This document shows, piece after piece, positions 1 through 5,320 of a stretch of DNA of 5,561 bases. The notes below the pieces were generated by a model that was given only the letters and a program-made list of their open reading frames with translations, was not told where the DNA came from and did not search any database. This stretch comes from Megasphaera sp. UBA5897 (lineage in GTDB: Bacteria > Bacillota > Negativicutes > Veillonellales > Megasphaeraceae). A program made the translations under genes and the position numbers. How positions within the stretch are numbered: position 1 is the first letter of the stretch; the number at the start of each line of letters is the position of its first letter. Where the stretch lies: the NCBI GenBank assembly GCA_002431345.1, contig DJEN01000006.1, positions 1 through 5,561 on the forward strand. The letters are read 5' to 3'.

Positions 1-16
1 TGACAAGTAAAAATAC

Positions 17-45
17 TTGACAGCCTGCTCTTTTTTATGTATACT
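17..45 (+). promoter_or_regulatory. Sigma-70/SigA-type promoter of the ylxM-ffh-rpsP operon
   Basis: A consensus -35 hexamer TTGACA lies at 17-22 and a -10 hexamer TATACT (one mismatch to TATAAT) at 40-45, separated by exactly 17 nt that include a T-run. Transcription would start near position 52, giving a leader of about 28 nt before the ylxM start. It is the best promoter match I can see in the window, and no comparable site was seen in the short gaps further down, so it probably drives all nine plus-strand genes. Short inverted repeats overlap both hexamers (4-19 and 42-54). The TTG inside the -35 is in frame with ylxM, but it is promoter DNA rather than a start codon. Confidence 0.85.
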
Positions 46-65
46 GTCACAGTACGCTGATGACA

Positions 66-76
66 AAGGCGGTGAT
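66..76 (+). promoter_or_regulatory. Ribosome binding site that fixes the ylxM start
   Basis: AAGGCGGTGAT differs at one position from the extended Shine-Dalgarno consensus AAGGAGGTGAT. It ends three bases before the ATG at 80, placing its GG core about 7 nt from the start. This supports ATG 80 over the upstream in-frame TTG at 17, which is the promoter -35 and has no ribosome binding site. Confidence 0.75.
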
Positions 77-79
77 GAG

Positions 80-409
80 ATGCTAGAGGATATGGTACGG
101 AAGGGAAGACTTCTGGACATATACGGTCCTCTCTTGACGGACAGACAGCGGCGATGCATGGAAATGTATTTTGATATGGATTTGTCGTTGACAGAAATCG
201 GTGAAGAACTGCAGATTTCCCGGCAGGGCGCGTATGATATGCTGCGCAGAGCATCCCATGCCTTAGAAAACTACGAACAGCGTCTTCAGCTTCTTGCACG
301 CAGCGATGCTGTGCGGCGTAAGCTGGACGAGGCCGGACAGCTCCTGGAAACGGGCAGCCCGGCAGCGATTGAAACAGTAAAACACATGCTACGTACTATC
401 GAGTTGTAA
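80..409 (+). CDS. ylxM: YlxM/p13-like SRP-associated helix-turn-helix protein (UPF0122)
   Basis: This is a 109-residue protein, the usual size for the YlxM family. The family resembles sigma-factor region 4 but is encoded beside ffh; in streptococci it is linked to the signal recognition particle and stress tolerance. Residues 18-31 (PLLTDRQRRCMEMY) match the sigma-4-like first helix. Residues 35-57 (LSLTEIGEELQISRQGAYDMLRR) form the helix-turn-helix. The C-terminal part, about 60-109, is predicted helical with a charged heptad-like stretch. The start at ATG 80 is chosen because a strong Shine-Dalgarno site precedes it and the longer frame would run through the promoter. The ffh start lies 13 nt after the stop. 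As the first gene after the promoter it could act in SRP assembly, or as a regulator of its own operon; the latter is inference only. No signal peptide or membrane segment is visible. Confidence 0.9.
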   Translation: MLEDMVRKGRLLDIYGPLLTDRQRRCMEMYFDMDLSLTEIGEELQISRQGAYDMLRRASHALENYEQRLQLLARSDAVRRKLDEAGQLLETGSPAAIETVKHMLRTIEL

Positions 410-422
410 GAGGAGGCTTATT

Positions 423-1775
423 ATGCCATTCGAAAGTTTGTCTGAACGGTTCCAAGCAGCCTTTAAAAAGCTTCGCGGTAAGGGCAAGCTTTCAGAAGAA
501 GATGTAAGTGAAGCCCTCAAAGAGATGCGGCGTGCACTGCTCGAAGCAGATGTCAATTTTGCCGTAACCAAAGATTTTATCAAACGCGTACGGGAAAAAG
601 CTGTTGGCGAAGAAGTATTCGGCAGCTTGAACGCATCCCAGACGGTCATCAAAATCGTTCGCGATGAATTGACCGAACTGCTGGGCGGTACGCAAAGCCG
701 TATTACGATTGCCCCCAAACCGCCAACCATTATTATGCTGGTCGGGCTGCAGGGCGCAGGTAAAACGACGACAGCGGCAAAACTTGCCAAAAAGCTGAAA
801 AGCCAAGGCAAAAGTCCGCTGATGGTTGCCGGTGACGTATATCGTCCTGCGGCAATTACACAGCTCCAAGTTTTGGGGCAGGAACTGGACATACCGGTAT
901 ATACGGAAGAAGGCAGCAAAGACCCCGTCCAAATTGCCAAAAACGCTGTTCCTTATGCGGTCAGCCATTTGCGGGATGTTGTCATTATTGATACAGCCGG
1001 TCGTCTTCATATCAATGAAACACTCATGGATGAGTTGATTCATATAAAAGGAGAAGTTCATCCCCATGAAATTCTCTTGGTCGTAGATGCCATGACAGGC
1101 CAGGATGCTGTAACAGCGGCATCGGCTTTTGACAAAGCACTTGGCATTGACGGCATGATTATGACCAAATTGGACGGCGATGCCCGCGGCGGCGCAGCAT
1201 TGTCTATCAAGGCGGTTACTGGCAAACCCATCAAGTTTATTGGTGTCAGTGAAAAATTAGACGGGTTGGAAGAATTTCATCCCAACCGCTACGCATCCCG
1301 AATCCTGGATTTGGGGGACGTAGAAACGATTATCGAAAAGGCGCAGGCTGCTTTTGATGAAGAATCCATGGAAGACATGAAAAAGACCATGAAAAGCGGC
1401 ACGTTCACCTTTGATGATTTCCTCAAACAGCTCAACATGATTAAAAAAATGGGCAATATGGGAAGTCTCATGAGCCTGATTCCAGGGATTGGCAAGTATA
1501 AAAAAGAACTGGATAAAGTCGATATGGACGGCAAGCAGTTCAAGCAGATTGAAGCCATTATTACGTCCATGACGGCACAGGAACGATCTAGCGCCAACCC
1601 CAAAATGCTGATTAAGGACAGCCGCAAACGCCGTATTGCCAAAGGCAGCGGCACACGCGTCCAAGATGTCAACCGCCTCATCAAGCAGTTTACAGAAATG
1701 CAGAAAATGATGAAGCAGGCAAAGAAAGCACAAAAAAGTAAACGACGCGGCTTTTTGCCACGTTTTCCCTTTTAA
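423..1775 (+). CDS. ffh: Signal recognition particle GTPase Ffh (SRP54)
   Basis: Ffh binds signal sequences emerging from ribosomes, carries 4.5S/6S RNA, and delivers the complex to FtsY at the membrane. At 450 residues it is full length. The N domain helices occupy about 1-90. The G domain shows the P-loop GLQGAGKTT at 108-116, DVYRPAA at 138-144, DTAGR at 190-194, TKLDG at 248-252 and the closing loop GVSEK at 274-278. The M domain follows from about 325: a Met-rich finger-loop segment at 338-358 (MIKKMGNMGSLMSLIPGIGK), then the RNA-binding helices around 394-432, with SRKRRIAKGSG at 400-410. An AGGAGG site at 411-416 sits 6 nt before the ATG. Two small departures from the usual family pattern are visible. 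The closing loop has Ser where Gly is typical (G-x-G-E-K), and the G/M linker reads ILDLGDV where ILGMGDV is common. Assignment is certain; the meaning of the changes is not. Confidence 0.98.
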   Translation: MPFESLSERFQAAFKKLRGKGKLSEEDVSEALKEMRRALLEADVNFAVTKDFIKRVREKAVGEEVFGSLNASQTVIKIVRDELTELLGGTQSRITIAPKPPTIIMLVGLQGAGKTTTAAKLAKKLKSQGKSPLMVAGDVYRPAAITQLQVLGQELDIPVYTEEGSKDPVQIAKNAVPYAVSHLRDVVIIDTAGRLHINETLMDELIHIKGEVHPHEILLVVDAMTGQDAVTAASAFDKALGIDGMIMTKLDGDARGGAALSIKAVTGKPIKFIGVSEKLDGLEEFHPNRYASRILDLGDVETIIEKAQAAFDEESMEDMKKTMKSGTFTFDDFLKQLNMIKKMGNMGSLMSLIPGIGKYKKELDKVDMDGKQFKQIEAIITSMTAQERSSANPKMLIKDSRKRRIAKGSGTRVQDVNRLIKQFTEMQKMMKQAKKAQKSKRRGFLPRFPF

Positions 1776-1803
1776 TCGGCCCGTCAGGGCGGATATCAAA
1801 TAG

Positions 1804-1813
1804 AGGAGGTGAT
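1804..1813 (+). promoter_or_regulatory. Strong Shine-Dalgarno site deciding the rpsP start
   Basis: AGGAGGTGAT is a ten-base perfect complement to the usual 16S 3' end and lies four bases before the ATG at 1818. An in-frame GTG at 1809 lies inside this site, so it cannot be the start. This is the strongest ribosome binding site in the window and fits the high demand for a ribosomal protein. Confidence 0.85.
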
Positions 1814-1817
1814 TTTC

Positions 1818-2087
1818 ATGATTAAAATTCGTTTGGCTCGTTTAGGTGCTAAAAAGAAACCGATTTATCGTGTAGTTGTTGCTGATTCCCGTGACGCTCG
1901 CAATAACGGCCGTCCGGTTGCTACATTGGGTATGTACGATCCGGCTAAAGAAGCAGCTGACCGTTTGACAGTTGATGCTGAAGCAGCAGTAGCATGGCTC
2001 GGCAAAGGCGCACAGCCTACTGATACGATTCGCTCCCTTTTCAAAAAAGCCGGCATCATGGCTCAGTTTGAAGCATCCAAAAAGTAA
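1818..2087 (+). CDS. rpsP: 30S ribosomal protein bS16
   Basis: This 89-residue protein is the size of bS16, a primary binder of the 16S 5' domain that helps early 30S assembly. The N-terminus MIKIRLARLGAKKKPIYRVVVADSR is a clear family signature. It is followed by the GRPVATLGMYDP segment and the C-terminal WLGKGAQPTDTIRSLFKKAG helix-turn region. Compared with the common R-S-P-R-D-G-R stretch, this protein reads R-D-A-R-N-N-G-R, apparently one residue longer in that loop. Codons are enriched in CGT, GGT, GCT and GTT compared with neighbouring genes, a bias typical of highly expressed genes. The gene lies 42 nt after ffh, the largest gap in the operon. The gap contains only a 4-bp hairpin (GCCC/GGGC, 1779-1790) without a T-tract, so no terminator is called there. 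Confidence 0.97.
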   Translation: MIKIRLARLGAKKKPIYRVVVADSRDARNNGRPVATLGMYDPAKEAADRLTVDAEAAVAWLGKGAQPTDTIRSLFKKAGIMAQFEASKK

Positions 2088-2102
2088 GTGAGGCTGATAC
2101 CT

Positions 2103-2330
2103 ATGGAAGAGTTAATTGCATGTATTGCCAGAGCGCTTGTTAAAAGCCCTGAAGCAGTTACAGTTACTAAAATTCAGAAAAAAGGCCTCGAAGTCTACGA
2201 ACTTCATGTCGCACCCGAAGATATGGGCAAAGTCATTGGCAAACAAGGGAAGATTGCGAAAGCACTGCGCCTTGTTGTCAAGGCTGCGGCTGTGAAGGCA
2301 AATAAGAAAGTATCAGTTGATATCGTATAG
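2103..2330 (+). CDS. khpA: KH-domain RNA-binding protein KhpA (YlqC)
   Basis: This is a 75-residue single KH-domain protein. The hallmark GxxG loop is GKQG at 46-49, inside MGKVIGKQGKIAKALRLVVKAAA, followed by the final strand KKVSVDIV. KhpA proteins bind RNA and in streptococci partner with KhpB/Jag, affecting cell division and small-RNA biology. I chose ATG 2103 because family members begin close to the M-E-E-L-I segment and TGAGG at 2089-2093 lies 9 nt upstream. A GTG at 2088, directly after the rpsP stop, would add five residues but has no ribosome binding site. Placement between rpsP and ylqD is the Firmicutes arrangement. The KhpB partner is not in the window. Confidence 0.93.
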   Translation: MEELIACIARALVKSPEAVTVTKIQKKGLEVYELHVAPEDMGKVIGKQGKIAKALRLVVKAAAVKANKKVSVDIV

Positions 2331-2338
2331 GAGGAACC

Positions 2339-2746
2339 ATGGATCAGATTACATTACGCGTTCCTGTCGCTGTCAAAGCAAAGGTTACTCAGGAGCTCAA
2401 GGACAAGATTCTCAAGAATACCGACCAGGCTTTGAGTGATATTGACCGGGAAATGCAGAACCTGGAATTCCAGGCAAAACGCATGATGACCGAACAGGCC
2501 AAAATTGATGCCCAAGGGTTGATTTCTTTGCGGGCAAAAGTAGAAGAACAGAAACAGCGTCTGCAGGCTGCCAAAGCCAAGGCACAGCATGACAGAAGCG
2601 AAGCTGAACAGTTAACAATCGGTTCCGAAATCAGACAAGGCACGCTCGAACAGACTGTCGTTGTCAAAGTCGGCGATGATTTAGAAAAAATGATGGGAAC
2701 AGAAATTTTGCTTGAAGACGGCAAAATTGTTGCCATCCGCCAATAA
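2339..2746 (+). CDS. ylqD: YlqD family protein, coiled coil, function unknown
   Basis: This is a 135-residue protein close in length to Bacillus YlqD (about 128 residues) and in the same operon position. An N-terminal strand region (1-16) leads to a long, charged, heptad-like helix at about 18-92, likely a coiled coil. The C-terminal small domain keeps the family pattern: IGSEIRQGTLEQTVVVKVGDDLEKMM at 94-119, then TEILLEDGKIVAIRQ at 121-135. The Shine-Dalgarno AGGAGGA at 2329-2335 overlaps the khpA stop codon, which suggests translational coupling. No catalytic motif, signal peptide or membrane segment is seen. The role is unknown; the context suggests a link to ribosome or RNA handling, which is inference only. 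Confidence 0.88.
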   Translation: MDQITLRVPVAVKAKVTQELKDKILKNTDQALSDIDREMQNLEFQAKRMMTEQAKIDAQGLISLRAKVEEQKQRLQAAKAKAQHDRSEAEQLTIGSEIRQGTLEQTVVVKVGDDLEKMMGTEILLEDGKIVAIRQ

Positions 2747-2752
2747 AATACG

Positions 2753-3259
2753 ATGACTGGGTTGGAACTTTTTACAATCGGTCAAATAGTTGCCCCGCAC
2801 GGCGTGCGGGGTGATGTTCGTATTTATCCCGATACAGATTTTCCAAAACGATTTCTGCATATGAAATACGGCTATATCGGCGGCAAAAAATATGAAGTAC
2901 GCTCGGCCCGTCTTCACAAACGAGTCGTACTCATGAAATTCGTCGGCGTAGAAGACCGCAATGCGGCAGAACTTCTCGTTGGCAAAGCCTTGGAAGTGCC
3001 GCGCGAAGATTTGGTGCCCCTAAAAAAAGGACAGCATTATGTCTTCGATATTATCGGTATGTCCGTATACGATACACAGGATCATAAATTGGGTAACGTC
3101 ACAGACGTCCTGAAAACCGGCAGCAACGATGTATACGTTGTGACGGACGCACAGGGAAAAGAATGGCTGTATGCCGCCATTCCCGACGTTGTCAAATCCA
3201 TTGACGAAAAGGCTGACCGCATGGTTATCGATCCGCCGGAATGGGTGGATGACAAATGA
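2753..3259 (+). CDS. rimM: 16S rRNA processing / 30S maturation factor RimM
   Basis: RimM binds the 30S head through uS19 and promotes late assembly. The product has 168 residues, normal for the family. The N-terminal barrel begins with FTIGQIVAPHGVRGDVRIYP (7-26). The C-terminal PRC-barrel has HYVFDIIGMSVYD (95-107), GSNDVYVV (123-130) and IPDVVKSID (143-151). The position equivalent to the Tyr-Tyr pair needed for uS19 contact in E. coli appears here as His95-Tyr96. ATG 2753 is used because it lies 6 nt after the ylqD stop and gives a normal N-terminus. No Shine-Dalgarno site precedes it, so translation may depend on coupling to ylqD. An in-frame TTG at 2762 is possible but also lacks a site. 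A strong hairpin lies in the early coding region at 2793-2811. The gene overlaps trmD by 4 nt (ATGA). Confidence 0.95.
   Translation: MTGLELFTIGQIVAPHGVRGDVRIYPDTDFPKRFLHMKYGYIGGKKYEVRSARLHKRVVLMKFVGVEDRNAAELLVGKALEVPREDLVPLKKGQHYVFDIIGMSVYDTQDHKLGNVTDVLKTGSNDVYVVTDAQGKEWLYAAIPDVVKSIDEKADRMVIDPPEWVDDK
2793..2811 (+). promoter_or_regulatory. GC-rich hairpin in the early rimM coding region
   Basis: CCCCGCAC and GTGCGGGG form a perfect 8-bp stem around a GGC loop, 40 nt downstream of the rimM ATG. Wobble pairs (2792 with 2812, 2791 with 2813) could extend it. It encodes the conserved APHGVRG segment, so part of the sequence is constrained by the protein, but the pairing also depends on synonymous choices (GTG, CGG). 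It could lower RimM synthesis from an operon whose ribosomal protein is needed in far larger amounts. The structure is visible in the sequence; the regulatory role is inference. Confidence 0.45.
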
Positions 3260-3990
3260 GGATTGACATTATTTCACTCTTTCCGGAATTTATCGAAGCC
3301 TTTTTTAGCCACAGCATCATCGGCAGAGCAAGAAAAGCCGGTCTGCTGGAGCTGGATGTGACCAATCCGAGGCATTTTACATATGACCGTCATCACATGG
3401 TAGACGATACGATTTATGGCGGCGGCTGCGGCATGCTCATGAAAGCAGGTCCGCTGTATGCCGCTGTCGAAGCCGTACGCCGCAATGTGCCCAAACGACG
3501 CATTATCCTGATGGGGCCGGCTGGCCAGACTTTTGACCAAGCCAAAGCCCGTGAGCTCGCTGGCTATGACCAGCTTATTTTGCTATGCGGACATTATGAA
3601 GGCGTCGATTACCGCGTAGAAACGGATTTGGCAGATGAAACGATTTCTGTCGGTGATTATGTCCTAACCGGCGGCGAACTGCCGGCCATGACCATTACCG
3701 ATGCCGTAGCCCGCATGATACCGGGCGTGCTCGGGTCGACAGGCAGTGCGGTAGATGACTCGTTTTATGCATCGCTGTTGGAATATCCGCAGTATACCAA
3801 GCCTGCCGTATTTCGCGGACAAGCTGTTCCGGACGTGCTGCGAAATGGCGACCATGCCAAAATTGACGCATGGCGGCATGAAAAAGCACTGGAACGAACG
3901 CTGAAAAAAAGACCTGATTTGCTGCAGACAGCCTCTTTGTCACCCAAAGACAGAGAACTGTTGGCACACTGGAAAGAGGAGAAGAAATAA
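3256..3990 (+). CDS. trmD: tRNA (guanine(37)-N1)-methyltransferase TrmD
   Basis: TrmD makes m1G37 in tRNAs with G36G37 (Leu, Pro, Arg), which prevents +1 frameshifting; it is usually essential. The protein has 244 residues. The N-terminal SPOUT domain includes MRIDIISLFPEF at 1-12 and DDTIYGGGCGM at 50-60. The trefoil knot includes ILLCGHYEGVDYR at 108-120 and ISVGDYVLTGGELPAM at 130-145. Arg153 in ARMIPGVLG matches the catalytic Arg, and Asp168 in DDSF matches the general base (E. coli Asp169). The C-terminal tRNA-binding domain carries PQYTKPAVFRG and VLRNGDHAKIDAWR. The ATG overlaps the rimM stop (ATGA), with a moderate GGGTGGA site 7 nt upstream, so it is probably translationally coupled. 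Full length with all key residues present. Confidence 0.98.
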   Translation: MRIDIISLFPEFIEAFFSHSIIGRARKAGLLELDVTNPRHFTYDRHHMVDDTIYGGGCGMLMKAGPLYAAVEAVRRNVPKRRIILMGPAGQTFDQAKARELAGYDQLILLCGHYEGVDYRVETDLADETISVGDYVLTGGELPAMTITDAVARMIPGVLGSTGSAVDDSFYASLLEYPQYTKPAVFRGQAVPDVLRNGDHAKIDAWRHEKALERTLKKRPDLLQTASLSPKDRELLAHWKEEKK

Positions 3991-4562
3991 TGAAATCCGC
4001 TTTGTATGTCGGGTTGGTACATTACCCTATTTATGATAAAAATTTTAATGTCATAGCAACGGCGATTACAAACTATGATCTTCACGACATTTCCCGTTCG
4101 TCCAAAACCTATGGCGTAAAAAAATACTTTATTATCCACCATGTACAGGGACAACTGGACATGGTACACAAAATTATCGACTTTTGGGAAAGCCCTGCCG
4201 GCAGGAAATACAATTCGTACCGCACGCAAGCCTTTGACATCGTAGACATCCGCCCTTCCATCGAAGCGGCTGTCGAAGCGGTTGCCAAAGCAGAAGGCAA
4301 GCGTCCCTATGTCGTCACGACAGATGCCAGGGTGTATGCCAATACGATTTCCTACAAGGACCTGCGCCGCAAGAGGGAAGAAGACGATACGCCCATCCTG
4401 CTGCTCCTTGGTACGGGATATGGTATGACGAAGGAAACGATGGAACAATTCGATTTTATCCTGGAACCGATTTATGGTGCAGGGGATTATAATCACCTTT
4501 CCGTCCGCTCAGCTGCGGCGATTATCTTAGATCGTCTCGCTGGCGAAGAATGGTGGAAATAA
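3990..4562 (+). CDS. SPOUT-fold SAM-dependent RNA methyltransferase, TrmD-associated (Methyltrn_RNA_4 / COG4752 type), target unknown
   Basis: A 190-residue protein whose start overlaps the trmD stop by one base (TAATG), with GAGGAG at 3976-3981 placed 8 nt upstream. It reads as the family usually found directly after trmD in Firmicutes and Thermotogae and assigned to the SPOUT superfamily. The N-terminus has VGLVHYPIYDKN (7-18) and ATAITNYDLHDISRSSKTYGV (23-43), the family signature. Residues 105-114 read RPYVVTTDAR. The likely knot and cofactor region is LLLLGTGYGM at 137-146 followed by ILEPIYG at 157-163 and YNHLSVRSAAAIILDRL at 167-183. The C-terminal N-H-L-S-V-R-S-A-A-A helix is typical of SPOUT enzymes. 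The methylated RNA is not known to me; tRNA or rRNA is likely given its neighbours. Confidence is high in the family and low in any specific substrate. Confidence 0.88.
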   Translation: MKSALYVGLVHYPIYDKNFNVIATAITNYDLHDISRSSKTYGVKKYFIIHHVQGQLDMVHKIIDFWESPAGRKYNSYRTQAFDIVDIRPSIEAAVEAVAKAEGKRPYVVTTDARVYANTISYKDLRRKREEDDTPILLLLGTGYGMTKETMEQFDFILEPIYGAGDYNHLSVRSAAAIILDRLAGEEWWK

Positions 4563-4578
4563 CAAGGGAGGCATTAGA

Positions 4579-5313
4579 ATGTCAGGACATTCGAAATGGG
4601 CAAATATTAAACGTAAAAAAGGAAAAAACGACGCTATCCGCGGTAAAATTACAACAAAAATCGGTCGTGAAATCACGATTGCCGTTCGTATGGGCGGTCC
4701 GGATCCCGTCGGCAACATGCGTTTAAAATTGGCTTTGCAGAAAGCGAAAGAAAACAATATTCCTAAAGATAATATCAAACGTGCTATCCAAAAAGGCGCC
4801 GGCGCAACAGAAGGCCAGAACTATGAAGAAATCGTATATGAAGGTTATGGCCCGGCAGGCGTTGCCGTTACGGTCAATGTCCTTACAGACAATCGCAACC
4901 GTGCCGCAGCTGCAGTACGCCACGAATTTTCCAAATGCGGCGGCAACCTCGGCGCAACAGGCTGCGTAGGCTGGATGTTCCACAGCACAGGCATTTTTGT
5001 CGTATCCAAAGAACAAGCTGACGAAGACAAACTGATGGAAGTAGCTTTGGATGCCGGTGCTGATGACGTAAAAGACGAAGGCGAAGAATTTGAAATCATT
5101 ACGACGCCGGAAGCCTTTGACGATGTAGAAAAAGCATTGGCAGACGCAGGTATCGAAACGGAACACGCTTCGATTACGATGGTACCGGAAAATACCATCA
5201 AATTGACAGGCGAAGACGCAGAAAAAATGGAACGCTTCGTAGACGCTCTCGATGAAATCGACGACGTACAGGACGTTTATCATAACGCAGACTTGCCGGA
5301 AGACGAAGAATAA
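4579..5313 (+). CDS. yebC: YebC/TACO1 family translation factor
   Basis: This is a 244-residue protein of normal family length. The N-terminal signature MSGHSKWANIKRKKGKND leads into RGKITTKIGREITIAVRMGGPDP. Then come NNIPKDNIKRAIQKG (about 54-68), YEGYGPAGVAVTVNVLTDNRNR (87-108) and the GGNLGATGCVGWMF block (120-133). The C-terminal third is strongly acidic. The family was long annotated as a transcriptional regulator. Bacterial YebC and mitochondrial TACO1 are now linked to the ribosome and to relief of stalling on proline-rich stretches. A GGGAGG site at 4566-4571 precedes the ATG by 7 nt, and the gene sits 16 nt after the methyltransferase, so it is almost certainly co-transcribed. It is the last gene of the operon: a strong terminator follows within 10 nt. 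The usual neighbour here, rplS, is absent. Confidence 0.95.
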   Translation: MSGHSKWANIKRKKGKNDAIRGKITTKIGREITIAVRMGGPDPVGNMRLKLALQKAKENNIPKDNIKRAIQKGAGATEGQNYEEIVYEGYGPAGVAVTVNVLTDNRNRAAAAVRHEFSKCGGNLGATGCVGWMFHSTGIFVVSKEQADEDKLMEVALDAGADDVKDEGEEFEIITTPEAFDDVEKALADAGIETEHASITMVPENTIKLTGEDAEKMERFVDALDEIDDVQDVYHNADLPEDEE

Positions 5314-5320
5314 TTTAAGC

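Noticed and set aside
1..10. Possible end of an upstream gene (stop TAA at 8-10, perhaps ftsY)
   Set aside because: Only a few bases are available; any short sequence contains a stop in some frame.
1..65. Recurring TGACA words around the promoter (1, 18, 61 and inverted at 45)
   Set aside because: Five-base words recur by chance, one is the -35 hexamer itself, and spacing is irregular.
17..79. Extension of ylxM to an in-frame TTG at 17
   Set aside because: The TTG is part of a consensus -35 element and would be upstream of the transcription start; a strong ribosome binding site serves ATG 80.
389..1067. Long open frames on the minus strand across ffh (389-940 and 492-1067)
   Set aside because: They lie fully opposite a certain ffh gene, have no plausible family motifs and no ribosome binding site, and reflect ffh codon bias.
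1779..1790. Small hairpin GCCC-GTCA-GGGC between ffh and rpsP as a terminator or attenuator
   Set aside because: The stem has only 4 bp, there is no T-tract, and the downstream genes are clearly expressed operon members.
3904..3910. A7 run in trmD as a programmed frameshift site
   Set aside because: The run is read AAA AAA AGA, the wrong register for a -1 slippery heptamer, and the protein is complete beyond it.
4194..4205. 12-base palindrome CCTGCCGGCAGG inside the second methyltransferase gene
   Set aside because: About one such palindrome is expected by chance in a window of this size, and it encodes ordinary protein sequence.
3765..4496. 243-codon minus-strand open frame opposite trmD and the second methyltransferase
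   Set aside because: It spans the junction of two well-supported coupled genes, is rich in Phe/Ile/Cys as expected for antisense reading, and matches nothing I recognise.
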